Counted from the first letter of the stretch, positions 1 through 6,989 are shown. The stretch is 12,717 nucleotides of DNA from Phenylobacterium sp. (GCA_028290925.1 JAQGIX010000224.1:1-12717), one strand, 5' to 3'. Program-made: numbers and translations. The notes: generated by a model from the sequence alone, not told the origin.

Positions 1-773
1 CCCCGGCGGCTGCGACTGCGGCCCCTGCCGCCGCTCCGGCGGCCGCCCCGGCCGCCGCCGACCTCCCGCCGCAGATGCAACGCGGCGGCAAGATCAACAT
101 CGGCACCATGTTCCTCGACGCCAAACCCGTCGTGAAGGTGGTGATGATCGGCCTGGTCCTGGCCTCGATCTTCTCGTGGACCCTGCTGATCACCAAGCTG
201 CTCGAGTTCCGCTCGCTCAACCGCGCGTCGGACACCTTCCTTGAAGCCTTCCGTGGCGCGAAGTCGATCAACGACATGGGCCGCATCTCGAGCTCGGAAG
301 AGTTCGAGGGCAACCCGCTGGCCGACATGGCCGCGGCGGCCGCCCAGGAGATCGAACTGTCCCGTCAGGCCGGCCTGCAGGTGGGTGGGGAACATCGTGA
401 GACGACGATCGGCCGGGCTCAGGCCGCGGTAGGCGCGGTTCAGGCCTCACTGACCCGCCGTCTCTCCAGTGGCATGCAGTTCCTGGCCTCGGTCGGCTCC
501 AACGGTCCGTTCATCGGCCTGTTCGGCACCGTCTACGGGATCATGGACTCCTTCATCGGCATCGCGAACACCAACACGACCAACCTCGCGGTCGTGGCGC
601 CCGGCATCGCCGAAGCCCTGCTCGCCACCGGTCTGGGCCTGTTCGCGGCCATCCCGTCGGTTATCTTCTACAACTACTTCCAGACCCGCATCTCCGCTTA
701 CGGCGCGCGGACGGAAGGCTTTGTGGCCGAACTGATGAACGCGATCTCCCGGCAGCTCGACAAGGGAGCCTAA
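1..773 (+). CDS. exbB: Biopolymer transport protein ExbB (5'-truncated by window edge)
   Basis: Inner-membrane proton-channel subunit that, with ExbD, uses the proton motive force to energise TonB. Numbered from the ATG at 75, the visible part has three membrane segments at about 19-44, 137-163 and 172-203. TM3 carries the family motif APGIAEALLAT (175-185), whose Glu180 matches the functional Glu of E. coli ExbB. The reading frame stays open from base 3 to that ATG and encodes an Ala/Pro-rich stretch. I therefore think the ATG at 75 is internal and the true start, with a signal peptide, lies upstream, as in the N-terminally extended ExbB class. The stop is 5 nt before exbD, and the exbD ribosome binding site lies inside this gene. 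The MotA/TolQ/ExbB family is certain. ExbB rather than TolQ follows from the adjacent tonB. Confidence 0.93.
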   Translation, partial: PAAATAAPAAAPAAAPAAADLPPQMQRGGKINIGTMFLDAKPVVKVVMIGLVLASIFSWTLLITKLLEFRSLNRASDTFLEAFRGAKSINDMGRISSSEEFEGNPLADMAAAAAQEIELSRQAGLQVGGEHRETTIGRAQAAVGAVQASLTRRLSSGMQFLASVGSNGPFIGLFGTVYGIMDSFIGIANTNTTNLAVVAPGIAEALLATGLGLFAAIPSVIFYNYFQTRISAYGARTEGFVAELMNAISRQLDKGA

Positions 774-778
774 GCCAC

Positions 779-1216
779 ATGGCTGCCAAACTCTCAGGCT
801 CGGGAGGCGGCAAGTACCAGGAAGAAGCCAACGCGGACATCAACGTCACCCCCTTCGTGGACGTGATGTTGGTCCTGTTGATCATCTTCATGGTGGCGGC
901 GCCGCTGGCCGCGGTGACGGTGAAGGTGGATCTTCCACCGGCCTTCGCCAAGGCGTCGCAGAACCCGCCGAAGCCAGTCTACATCTCGATCCAGAGCAAC
1001 GGCCGGATGTTCATCCAGGACAAGCCCTCCGATTTGGCCACTCTCGGGGACGACCTGCGGGCCCATCTTGGCGACAAGCGCAATCCTACCAAGGAACGGA
1101 TCTTCATCCGGGGCGACAAGGACGTGCTCTACGGCGACTTTATGGGCGTGATGAACATGCTGCAGGACAACGGGTTCTACAGCGTGGCGCTCGTCGGCGA
1201 AGACAAGCGTAAGTAG
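779..1216 (+). CDS. exbD: Biopolymer transport protein ExbD
   Basis: Partner of ExbB in the TonB energising complex: one membrane helix and a periplasmic domain. The 145-residue protein has a short cytoplasmic tail, then the hallmark segment INVTPFVDVMLVLLIIFMVA starting at residue 21. Asp28 is the conserved protonatable residue (Asp25 in E. coli ExbD). The rest (about 48-145) is the periplasmic domain. The length is normal for the family. An AAGGGAG ribosome binding site at 762-768 lies 10 nt before the ATG, and the gene follows exbB by 5 nt, so translation is probably coupled. ExbD is preferred to TolR because tonB follows and no tolA or tolB is present. Confidence 0.96.
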   Translation: MAAKLSGSGGGKYQEEANADINVTPFVDVMLVLLIIFMVAAPLAAVTVKVDLPPAFAKASQNPPKPVYISIQSNGRMFIQDKPSDLATLGDDLRAHLGDKRNPTKERIFIRGDKDVLYGDFMGVMNMLQDNGFYSVALVGEDKRK

Positions 1217-1226
1217 GCGGTGACGC

Positions 1227-1940
1227 ATGTCTGACACACCACGCGACATCGCCCATCCTGGGCACCACAACCCGTTCGACGACCCGCGACCGAAGAAGAA
1301 CAAGGGCCTGATCATCGCTCTGGCGATCGCGGCCGTCGTGCACGCCGTGCTGGCGATCTACCTTTGGAAGAGCAAGTTCGAGGCGACCTTCAAGGAATAT
1401 TCGGAAGACGTGACCGACGTGGCCATCGTCAAGCCGGTGCCGCCGCCGCCTCCGCCGCCTCCGCCTCCGCCGCCGCCGAACACTCCGCCGCCGCCGCCGC
1501 CGAAGCTCCAGCCGCGTCCGCCGGTCGCCGTGCCGAACACGCCGACGATCCCGCCGCTGCCGGTTCCTCCGGTGGAGCATCGGATCGAGGAGCCCAAGCC
1601 GCCGGCTCCGCCGCCGCCTGAGCCCCCGCGTCCGTCGGTCATCACCCAGCCGGACTGGTCTCGCCGGCCGAACTCTGAGGACCTTGCCCGCTATTATCCC
1701 GAACGCGCCCAGCGAATGGGTATTTCGGGAAGCGCCACCATCAGTTGCACGGTGTCGGCGTCGGGTACCCTAACGGATTGCTCCGTCATATCTGAGGACC
1801 CGCCCGAGGGCGGCTTCGGCGAGGCGACCTTGCGGGTCAGCAAGTACTTCAAGATGCGGCCCAAGACGCAGGACGGCGCCCCGGTCTCCGGCGGCATCGT
1901 GCGTATCCCGCTTCGATGGGTCATTCCAAAGGGCGGCTGA
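1227..1940 (+). CDS. tonB: TonB energy transducer with long polyproline spacer
   Basis: Transmits ExbB/ExbD energy across the periplasm to outer-membrane receptors. The 237-residue protein has a cytoplasmic N-terminus rich in His, Pro and Lys (1-27) and a membrane anchor at about 28-47. The anchor contains His39, equivalent to the conserved His of the E. coli SxxxH motif; the Ser position is Ala35 here. A proline-rich periplasmic spacer (about 70-140) includes runs of 13 and 6 consecutive prolines. The C-terminal TonB domain (about 150-237) has the typical pattern of alternating strands with two cysteines in its first half. It follows exbD by 10 nt with only a weak ribosome binding site, and an intrinsic terminator ends the operon. 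Family assignment is firm; which receptors it serves is not shown. Confidence 0.95.
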   Translation: MSDTPRDIAHPGHHNPFDDPRPKKNKGLIIALAIAAVVHAVLAIYLWKSKFEATFKEYSEDVTDVAIVKPVPPPPPPPPPPPPPNTPPPPPPKLQPRPPVAVPNTPTIPPLPVPPVEHRIEEPKPPAPPPPEPPRPSVITQPDWSRRPNSEDLARYYPERAQRMGISGSATISCTVSASGTLTDCSVISEDPPEGGFGEATLRVSKYFKMRPKTQDGAPVSGGIVRIPLRWVIPKGG

Positions 1941-1962
1941 TACAGGCCATCATGAAATCCCT

Positions 1963-1995
1963 AAGCCCCGGAGGTTCGCCTCCGGGGCTTTTTTC
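1963..1995 (+). terminator. Intrinsic terminator of exbB-exbD-tonB
   Basis: A perfect 12-bp stem (1963-1974 with 1979-1990) closed by a TTCG loop is followed by a T run (1989-1994). It begins 22 nt after the tonB stop codon, so it should end the exbB-exbD-tonB transcript and isolate it from the tRNA gene. Confidence 0.93.
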
Positions 1996-2022
1996 TTGAC
2001 CAGACGTCCGCTTGCAGGCCGC

Positions 2023-2051
2023 TTGATCACGCCGGCCGGCGCGACTAGAAC
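2023..2051 (+). promoter_or_regulatory. Predicted promoter of tRNA-His
   Basis: TTGATC (2023-2028) and TAGAAC (2046-2051) are separated by exactly 17 nt. The -10 region reads ACTAGAAC, seven of eight matches to the Caulobacter housekeeping -10 (GCTANAWC). Transcription would start near 2058, about 10 nt before the mature tRNA 5' end, a normal leader for RNase P processing. Most of the spacer is the self-complementary GCCGGCCGGC (2031-2040). Confidence 0.6.
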
Positions 2052-2067
2052 CGGGCGCTCGCGATGC

Positions 2068-2144
2068 GCCGCCTTAGCTCAGTTGGTTAGAGCGCCAGAT
2101 TGTGGATCTGGAGGTCCTCCGTTCAATCCGGAGAGGCGGTACCA
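2068..2144 (+). tRNA. tRNA-His (GUG), lacking G-1, CCA encoded
   Basis: A full cloverleaf can be drawn: acceptor 2068-2074 with 2134-2140, D stem 2077-2080 with 2090-2093, anticodon stem 2095-2099 with 2107-2111, and T stem 2117-2121 with 2129-2133. The anticodon at 2102-2104 is GTG, so it reads His codons. The discriminator (2141) is A and the CCA (2142-2144) is encoded. The first acceptor pair is a G1-U72 wobble. The base before G1 is C, so the extra G-1 found on most tRNA-His is not encoded. Loss of G-1 with A73 is known in an alphaproteobacterial clade, which supports the placement of this genome. Confidence 0.96.
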
Positions 2145-2157
2145 TCGCAAGAGCTTG

Positions 2158-2188
2158 AAAGGGCCGGGGGAGAACCCGGTCCTTTTTC
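2158..2188 (+). terminator. Terminator of tRNA-His, possibly bidirectional
   Basis: An 11-bp stem with one G-U pair (2158-2168 with 2175-2185) has a 6-nt loop and is followed by TTTTTCGTTTTC on the plus strand. It ends the tRNA transcript. Read on the minus strand, the same hairpin lies 37 nt past the ribokinase stop but has only a short T run, so it may act weakly for that gene too. Confidence 0.85.
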
Positions 2189-2224
2189 GTTTTCGTCGGC
2201 GCTACGAGCTCGTTGGCTTTGCGG

Positions 2225-3142
2225 TCAGGCTTGAGGGGCCAGCAGTCCGGCGATGCGGTTTTCCGGGGCGAAGCTGGTCACCGCGCCCATGGCGGTGCAG
2301 GCCAGCGCGCCGGCGGCGAGGCCCCAGGCCATCGCCTGGTCGAACGATCCGGACTTTACCAGGTGCGCGACGAAGGCCCCGATGAAGGCGTCGCCGGCGC
2401 CGGTGGTGTCCACGGCGTCGATGCTGTGCGCCGGGTGCGCCCGCCGCGGCTGACCCCTATGGAACAGGACCGCGCCCTCCTTGCCCAGGGTGATGATCAC
2501 GGCCTGGCCAACGCGCGCCAGCAAGGCCGCGCCGGCCTCAGCCGGATCGGCCCCACCCGCCAGCGCGCCGGCCTCGATCTCGTTCACGAAGAGGATGTCG
2601 GTCAGGGCGATGAGCTCGGCGTCGATCGCGTCCGGGGCAGGGGCCGCATTGAGCGCCGTGAGCACGCCGGCTTGCCGGGCGATCTCGAACGCGCGCCGCG
2701 TAGCGGTGACGGGGGTCTCCAACTGGGCAAGCACCAGCTTCGCCGATCTGATCAGGGCCGCGGCCTGGTCGATGTGGGACGGGGTGAGATGGGCGTTCGC
2801 GCCCGGATCGACGACGATGCGGTTCTCGCCCTTGGCGTCGACCAGGATCATGGCGATGCCGGTGCCGTGGTCGGCCAGGCGAGGCGAGGCGGCGGCCTCG
2901 ATCCCGGCGCCCGCCCAGACGTCCAGCGCCTCGTCGCCCGCCGGATCGCAGCCGATCGCGGCCAGCATGGCGACGCGAGCGCTGCAGCGCGCCGCCTGGA
3001 CCGCCTGGTTCGACCCCTTGCCGCCCGGCGAGGTGCGGCGGCCCAGCGCCAGGCAGGTCTCTCCAGGCGCGGGCAGATGCGCCACGGAGAGCACCACGTC
3101 GTGGTTATAGCTCCCGACGACAACGATCTCGGCTGGTCCCAT
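2225..3142 (-). CDS. rbsK: Ribokinase-like PfkB-family sugar kinase
   Basis: Predicted cytoplasmic kinase that phosphorylates ribose, or a similar sugar, at O5 with ATP. The 305-residue length is normal for RbsK. N-terminal GSYNHD (10-15) keeps the Asn and Asp that contact ribose in E. coli RbsK. GGKGSNQ (40-46) is the first PfkB signature. QLETP (140-144) carries the conserved Glu, and DTTGAGD (245-251) is the second signature, with Asp251 as the catalytic base. A GGGAGG ribosome binding site (plus-strand 3149-3154) lies 6 nt before the ATG and fixes the start. It begins 20 nt after the formamidase-family gene and is probably cotranscribed with it. No ribose transporter or pyranase is nearby, so the substrate could instead be another pentose or a sugar released from a nucleoside-like compound. 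Confidence 0.88.
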   Translation of the reverse strand: MGPAEIVVVGSYNHDVVLSVAHLPAPGETCLALGRRTSPGGKGSNQAVQAARCSARVAMLAAIGCDPAGDEALDVWAGAGIEAAASPRLADHGTGIAMILVDAKGENRIVVDPGANAHLTPSHIDQAAALIRSAKLVLAQLETPVTATRRAFEIARQAGVLTALNAAPAPDAIDAELIALTDILFVNEIEAGALAGGADPAEAGAALLARVGQAVIITLGKEGAVLFHRGQPRRAHPAHSIDAVDTTGAGDAFIGAFVAHLVKSGSFDQAMAWGLAAGALACTAMGAVTSFAPENRIAGLLAPQA

Positions 3143-3162
3143 GCGGCGCCTCCCGCGCCGCT

Positions 3163-4245
3163 TTAACCACCGGAGCCCTTGCGCGGGAAGACCGAGCGTG
3201 GAATCCGCACGTGGGCGCCCTGGCGGGCATCGACCACCTGGGTGATGGCGAAGTCGCCCGCCACGCTCATCAGCGAATAGGCGTCGTTCTTCGACAGACC
3301 CATGTGCTCGTGGAGCAGCCCGAGCATGTCCACCGCAGCGTTGCGCGTGGCGACGTTCAGGTCCTCGTCGAAGCCGTGGACGATCCAGTAGTTCGGCGTC
3401 TCCAAAAGTGGCGACGGGAACTGGAAGTCCTTTCGCACGACGATCTGGAACAGCACATTCAGCGAGGCCTCGATGGCGGTGCCCGACACCTCGCCGTCGC
3501 CTTGGCTGACGTGAGGGTCTCCGATCGAGAACAGGCCACCCTCCACCTGCACGGGGTAGTACATGACGGCCCCGGCGCCGATCCGCCAGTTGTCGATGTT
3601 GCCGCCGTGGGCGCCCGGCGGGATGGTGCTGACGCGGCCGGCGACGTCCATCGCCACACCGGCCGTGCCGAGGTGCGGCCGGGCCGGCACGCGGACTCCC
3701 TTGAGCGCCGGCTGGCGGTCGCAGACGGGGCAGTGGGTGACTGTGCCCGGCACCAGGTATTTTCCGGGGAAGTCATAGGCATAGAGCGCCTCGGCCTGTG
3801 CGGCGTTGGCGTCGAGCTGGTAGATGGTCACCCGCTCCTTCTCGCCGAACTCCTTGTAGAGGTAGCCCCAGTTCGCCGCGAGGTTCGAGCCGTAGTTGCA
3901 CCGCGGCGTCATGCGCAGATAGCGCACTTCCAGCATGTCGCCGGGCTGGGCGTCCTCCACATGGATCGGCCCAGTCATGATGTGGACGCCCGGATTGCGG
4001 TCGCTTTCCGGGATCTCGCGAAAGATCGCCTGGACCCCTTCGTCCATCATCAGCTCGGGCGCGTCGCCGGCGTGGTGGGTGATCGCCTCGGCCTGGACGA
4101 GATCGCCGCTCTTGACCCGCAACGCCGGCGCCAGCGCGGCGTCGAAATAGCCCCAGTGCACTGTCTGCGGGGTCGCCTTCAGTTGGTGCAGCGCCCCGGG
4201 CGCCAGATCGGGGCGCTCCTGCCCGTCGTCACAGAAAAAGGCCAT
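3163..4245 (-). CDS. Acetamidase/formamidase family protein
   Basis: Predicted cytoplasmic amidase of the FmdA/AmdA family, which hydrolyses formamide or short aliphatic amides to the acid and ammonia. Numbered from the chosen start (360 residues), family motifs are TGPIHVEDAQPGD (91-103), PPGAHGGNIDNW (209-220) and IGDPHVSQGDGEVSGTAIE (241-259). HCPVC at 171-175 is a CxxC-like pair of unknown meaning. The frame stays open to 4473, but the ATG at 4245 is preferred: it has an AAGGGA ribosome binding site 9 nt upstream, a promoter-like TAGAAT just beyond, and the extra 76 residues resemble no part of the family. It is first in a two-gene unit with the ribokinase-like gene and divergent from the TauD-family gene. 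The exact amide substrate cannot be read from sequence. Confidence 0.88.
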   Translation of the reverse strand: MAFFCDDGQERPDLAPGALHQLKATPQTVHWGYFDAALAPALRVKSGDLVQAEAITHHAGDAPELMMDEGVQAIFREIPESDRNPGVHIMTGPIHVEDAQPGDMLEVRYLRMTPRCNYGSNLAANWGYLYKEFGEKERVTIYQLDANAAQAEALYAYDFPGKYLVPGTVTHCPVCDRQPALKGVRVPARPHLGTAGVAMDVAGRVSTIPPGAHGGNIDNWRIGAGAVMYYPVQVEGGLFSIGDPHVSQGDGEVSGTAIEASLNVLFQIVVRKDFQFPSPLLETPNYWIVHGFDEDLNVATRNAAVDMLGLLHEHMGLSKNDAYSLMSVAGDFAITQVVDARQGAHVRIPRSVFPRKGSGG

Positions 4246-4254
4246 CGGCGCGGA

Positions 4255-4260
4255 TCCCTT
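4255..4260 (-). promoter_or_regulatory. Ribosome binding site that decides the formamidase start
   Basis: AAGGGA on the minus strand, 9 nt before the ATG at 4245. It supports an internal start over the longer frame beginning at 4473. Confidence 0.6.
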
Positions 4261-4279
4261 GAGGTCGAGTTGAGGGGGG

Positions 4280-4285
4280 ATTCTA
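4280..4285 (-). promoter_or_regulatory. Candidate -10 box for the formamidase-ribokinase unit
   Basis: The minus strand reads TAGAAT within TCTAGAAT, five of six to TATAAT and matching the CTANAW core of the Caulobacter -10. It lies 34 nt upstream of the chosen ATG, giving a leader of roughly 28 nt. No good -35 box is seen at 16-18 nt, so an activator may be needed or the call may be wrong. Confidence 0.35.
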
Positions 4286-4374
4286 GAGCAGACCGGGCGG
4301 CGGCGGACCGAAGGAGCCCAATTTCCCGGCGACTCTCGCGCGTCCGCTGCTTTATCGGGCGCCGGGTCCGTCAG

Positions 4375-4392
4375 CGGCCCGACCCCGGGCCG
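4375..4392. repeat. Inverted repeat in the divergent control region
   Basis: CGGCCCG and CGGGCCG form a perfect 7-bp inverted repeat with a 4-nt spacer. It lies mid-way in the 245-nt region (4246-4490) between the formamidase-family and TauD-family genes. It could be a regulator site or an RNA hairpin, but such GC-only palindromes also arise by chance. Apart from this and the -10 candidate at 4280-4285, I see nothing firm in this region. Confidence 0.35.
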
Positions 4393-4490
4393 GAGGCCAG
4401 CAAGCATTGGGGCGTCTGCGTGCAAGACCTTGGGTGGCGCTCTGGCTAGGCTGAAACTCCATACATCTCTCAAGGCGATGAAGGTCTCAC

Positions 4491-5345
4491 GTGAGCACTC
4501 TGGCGACGATCCGCACCCGCCCTTTGAAGCCTGGTTTTGGCGCCGAGATCCTCGACGTCGATGTCCGCCATGCCGATGAGGAGACCCTGATTGGCGTCGT
4601 GGACGCGTTCCACAAGCACGGCGCGATCGTGCTGCGCGATCAGCAGTTGTCGCCCGCCGAACTGACCGCCTTCATCGCCCGGTTCGGCGAGCCGGAAGAC
4701 CACACGCTGAAGGAATATACGGTCGAGGGCTTCCCCAAGGTCTATCGCCTGTCGAACCGGATCGTCGACGGCAAGCCCATCGGCGCCCACAACGACGGCG
4801 TCGGCTGGCACACCGACTACAGCTACAAGTCCGAACCCGTGATGGCGACCATGCTCTTCGCCGTGGAGGTTCCCGCGGAGGGCTCGGACACCCTGATCGC
4901 CGACTGCGTGGCGGCGTGGAACGCGCTGCCGCCGGAGCGTCAGGCGCAGCTCGAAGGCAAGGTCCTTCACCACTCCTACCAGCACTTCATGGCCAACCGG
5001 GAATATGGCGCCCGCGAGCTGTCCGACCAGCTGAAGGCGGAGAACCCGGATGTCTTCCATCCGCTGATCCGCACCCATCCGGCCGATGGCCGCAAGGCGC
5101 TCTGGCCCTCGACCGGGACGGTCATCGAGGTGATGGGCATGCCCAACCCTCAGGGCCTGGACCTGGTCCAGGAGCTCGTCGACTTCGCCACCCAGGACCA
5201 GTTCGTCTACCGGCACAAATGGCGCGTGGGGGACCTCTTGATGTGGGACAACCGCTGCACGCTTCACACGGGCACGCTGTTCGACGACACCAAGTACATC
5301 CGAGAGATGCATCGCCTCTGGGTGCGCGGCGACCGTCCCTACTGA
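4491..5345 (+). CDS. TauD/TfdA-family 2-oxoglutarate-dependent dioxygenase
   Basis: Predicted Fe(II)/2-oxoglutarate oxygenase. The family hydroxylates a carbon next to a leaving group (sulfonate, ether, amine), so the group is released. The 284-residue length is normal. The iron-binding triad is visible as His107 and Asp109 in WHTDYSY and His259 in DNRCTLHTG. Arg271 and Arg275 in the REMHR segment match the 2-oxoglutarate-binding arginines of TauD. The start is a GTG at 4491 with GAAGG (4480-4484) 6 nt before it; an ATG at 4478 is out of frame. The last codons overlap the short-chain dehydrogenase start (TGATG), so the two are coupled. There is no taurine transporter nearby, so taurine is not a likely substrate; an aryl ether or N-alkyl group is equally plausible. 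Confidence 0.9.
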   Translation: MSTLATIRTRPLKPGFGAEILDVDVRHADEETLIGVVDAFHKHGAIVLRDQQLSPAELTAFIARFGEPEDHTLKEYTVEGFPKVYRLSNRIVDGKPIGAHNDGVGWHTDYSYKSEPVMATMLFAVEVPAEGSDTLIADCVAAWNALPPERQAQLEGKVLHHSYQHFMANREYGARELSDQLKAENPDVFHPLIRTHPADGRKALWPSTGTVIEVMGMPNPQGLDLVQELVDFATQDQFVYRHKWRVGDLLMWDNRCTLHTGTLFDDTKYIREMHRLWVRGDRPY

Positions 5346-6178
5346 TGGGCGCCTGGCTGATCACCGGGGTCGGTGGCGGGCTCGGCCGCGCCTTGGCCAA
5401 GGCGGTGCTCGACGTCGGCCACCAGGTGGCGGGCACGGTGCGCCAGCCGGCGGCGCGGGCCGAGTTCGAGGCGATCGCACCCGGCCGGGCGCACGGCTTC
5501 GTGGCGGATATGGCCGACGAGGCGTCCGTGAGAGCGGCGGTGGAGCAGGCGGAAGCGGCGCTCGGCGGCCTCGACGTGCTGGTCAACAACGCCGGCTACG
5601 GGCTTGTCGGCGCCATCGAGGAGGCGAGCCTCGCCGAGGTGCGCGCCCAGTTCGAAGTGAACGTCTTCGGGCCCGTGGCCGCGATCCAGGCGGTCCTGCC
5701 CCACTTCCGGCGCCGACGACGCGGCCACATCATCAATATCACCTCGGTGAGCGGACTGGCGGCCTGGGCCGGCACGGGCGTCTATTGCGGCAGCAAGCAC
5801 GCCCTCGAAGGGATCGGCCGGACCCTGGCCCAGGAAGTGGCCGGGTTCGGGATCAAGGTGACCAACGTCGAGCCGGGCGGCATGCGCACCGACTATGCCG
5901 GACGCTCGATGATCGTGACGGCGCAGAAGATCGCCGACTACGCCGACACGGCGCACAACGCCGAACGCATCCTCGCCGAGCATGCCGGCCAAGAGGCAGG
6001 GGATCCCGCCAAGGTCGCCGCGGCCATCCTGAAGATCGTCGAGTCTCCGGATCCGCCGGTGCAACTGCTGCTGGGCGCCGACGCGGTCCATTACGCCACC
6101 CAATCGATGGCCGCTTTCCAGGAGGAGTTCGGCCGTTGGGCGGCGCTCAGCCTCTCGACCGGGTTCCCGGACGCCTGA
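5345..6178 (+). CDS. Classical short-chain dehydrogenase/reductase
   Basis: Predicted NAD(P)-dependent oxidoreductase of 277 residues. The Rossmann nucleotide motif TGVGGGLG is at 7-14, NNAG at 81-84, and the catalytic Asn is probably Asn107. The catalytic Ser lies in ITSVSG (132-137), and Tyr147 and Lys151 form the YCGSK motif. PGGMRTD (177-183) is the usual post-catalytic loop. The ATG shares a base with the TauD-family stop codon, fixing the start; the longer open frame upstream is antisense-like or overlapping noise. Beside ring oxygenases, a role in oxidising an alcohol or cis-dihydrodiol is attractive, but the subgroup is not diagnostic and reduction of a ketone or aldehyde is possible. 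The gene ends 4 nt from the end of the convergent extradiol dioxygenase gene. Confidence 0.92.
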   Translation: MGAWLITGVGGGLGRALAKAVLDVGHQVAGTVRQPAARAEFEAIAPGRAHGFVADMADEASVRAAVEQAEAALGGLDVLVNNAGYGLVGAIEEASLAEVRAQFEVNVFGPVAAIQAVLPHFRRRRRGHIINITSVSGLAAWAGTGVYCGSKHALEGIGRTLAQEVAGFGIKVTNVEPGGMRTDYAGRSMIVTAQKIADYADTAHNAERILAEHAGQEAGDPAKVAAAILKIVESPDPPVQLLLGADAVHYATQSMAAFQEEFGRWAALSLSTGFPDA

Positions 6179-6182
6179 CCGC

Positions 6183-6989
6183 TCAGGCGGCCTCGGCGTC
6201 CTCGAACACCACACTGGTCATGCCGAGCGAGCCGTGCTCGATCCAGTCGTTGAACAGCCGCGCCCGGTCATCGTCCCCGCGAGCGCCCAGCACGTAGAGC
6301 AACGGCCAGAAATGCTCCGGCGTCGGCGCCGCGAGCTCGGCGTCGCCGCCCAGGCGCGCGAACTCCACCGCCCGCTGCGGTTCGTTGTCGACGATCGCCT
6401 TGCGCATCTCGTCGTTGAAGCGCGCGGCCCAGTCGTAGGGCGCGCAAGCCGCGTCGCCCCAATTCATCGCCCGCAGATTGTGCACGATGTTGCCGGTGCC
6501 CAGGATCAGCACCCCCTCGTCGCGCAGCGGGGCGAGCCGGCGTCCGATGTCCAGGCGCTGGGCGGGCGTAAGGTTCACGTCCATGCCGAGTTGCACGACC
6601 GGGACGTCGGCCTTCGGATAGGCGTGCGTCAGGACCGACCAGGTCCCGTGGTCGAGACCCCATTGCGAGGTGTCCTGGATGACGGGGGTCGGCGCCAGCA
6701 GTTCGGCCACGCGGCCGGCCAGCTCCGGGCTACCGGGGGCCGGGTATTGCATGTCGAACAGCGCCTTCGGAAACGAGGCGCCGAAGTCGTGGATTGTGCG
6801 GGGGCGCGGCATGGCGGTGACCGCGGTGGCTGGAACTTCCCAATGCGCCGAGATGCTGAGGATGGCCTTCGGCCTCGGCAGCCTGGCGGCGATGTCCGCC
6901 CAGGATCGGCTCTTGGTGTTGGCCTCGATGGCGACCATCGGACTGCCGTGGCCGAAGAATACGACCGGCATGCGCGGGCTGGCGCTCAT
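6183..6989 (-). CDS. DODA-type extradiol ring-cleavage dioxygenase (YgiD-like)
   Basis: Predicted non-heme iron (or zinc-isolated) enzyme of the LigB superfamily, single-domain 4,5-DOPA dioxygenase group, which opens catechol-type rings with O2. The 268-residue length fits. Probable metal ligands are His14 (FFGHGSP), His49 (ISAHWE) and His226 (PTPEHFWPL); His114 (DHGTWS) and His170 (GNIVHN) are further conserved active-site histidines. The start at 6989 has GGAG (plus-strand 7000-7003) 10 nt upstream and follows the Rieske oxygenase stop by only 6 nt. The pair is therefore almost certainly cotranscribed, and this suggests that the Rieske product, after dehydrogenation, is the substrate. True DOPA cleavage is not implied; many family members act on other catechols or have unknown substrates. 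Confidence 0.92.
   Translation of the reverse strand: MSASPRMPVVFFGHGSPMVAIEANTKSRSWADIAARLPRPKAILSISAHWEVPATAVTAMPRPRTIHDFGASFPKALFDMQYPAPGSPELAGRVAELLAPTPVIQDTSQWGLDHGTWSVLTHAYPKADVPVVQLGMDVNLTPAQRLDIGRRLAPLRDEGVLILGTGNIVHNLRAMNWGDAACAPYDWAARFNDEMRKAIVDNEPQRAVEFARLGGDAELAAPTPEHFWPLLYVLGARGDDDRARLFNDWIEHGSLGMTSVVFEDAEAA

Noticed and set aside
1358..1645. Glycine-run open frame on the minus strand opposite tonB
   Set aside because: The poly-Gly is only the complement of the polyproline codons in TonB.
3211..4449. Long plus-strand open frame of 412 codons opposite the formamidase-family gene
   Set aside because: Its translation is rich in Arg, Asp, His and Val with no recognisable motif; it mirrors the third-position GC bias of the real gene on the other strand.
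4430..4452. Possible promoter for the TauD-SDR unit (TTGGGT and GCTAGGCT)
   Set aside because: Both boxes are poor matches and the 9-nt spacing from TTGGGT to GCTAGGCT is too short, so I could not support a specific promoter.
4246..4473. Longer start for the formamidase-family protein at 4473
   Set aside because: The extra 76 residues match no part of the family, cover the -10 candidate and lack a ribosome binding site, whereas the ATG at 4245 has AAGGGA at good spacing.
4916..5344. Upstream extension of the SDR frame overlapping the TauD-family gene
   Set aside because: It lies out of frame within a well-supported gene and encodes Arg/Gly/Pro-rich sequence; the ATG at 5345 begins exactly at the Rossmann fold.
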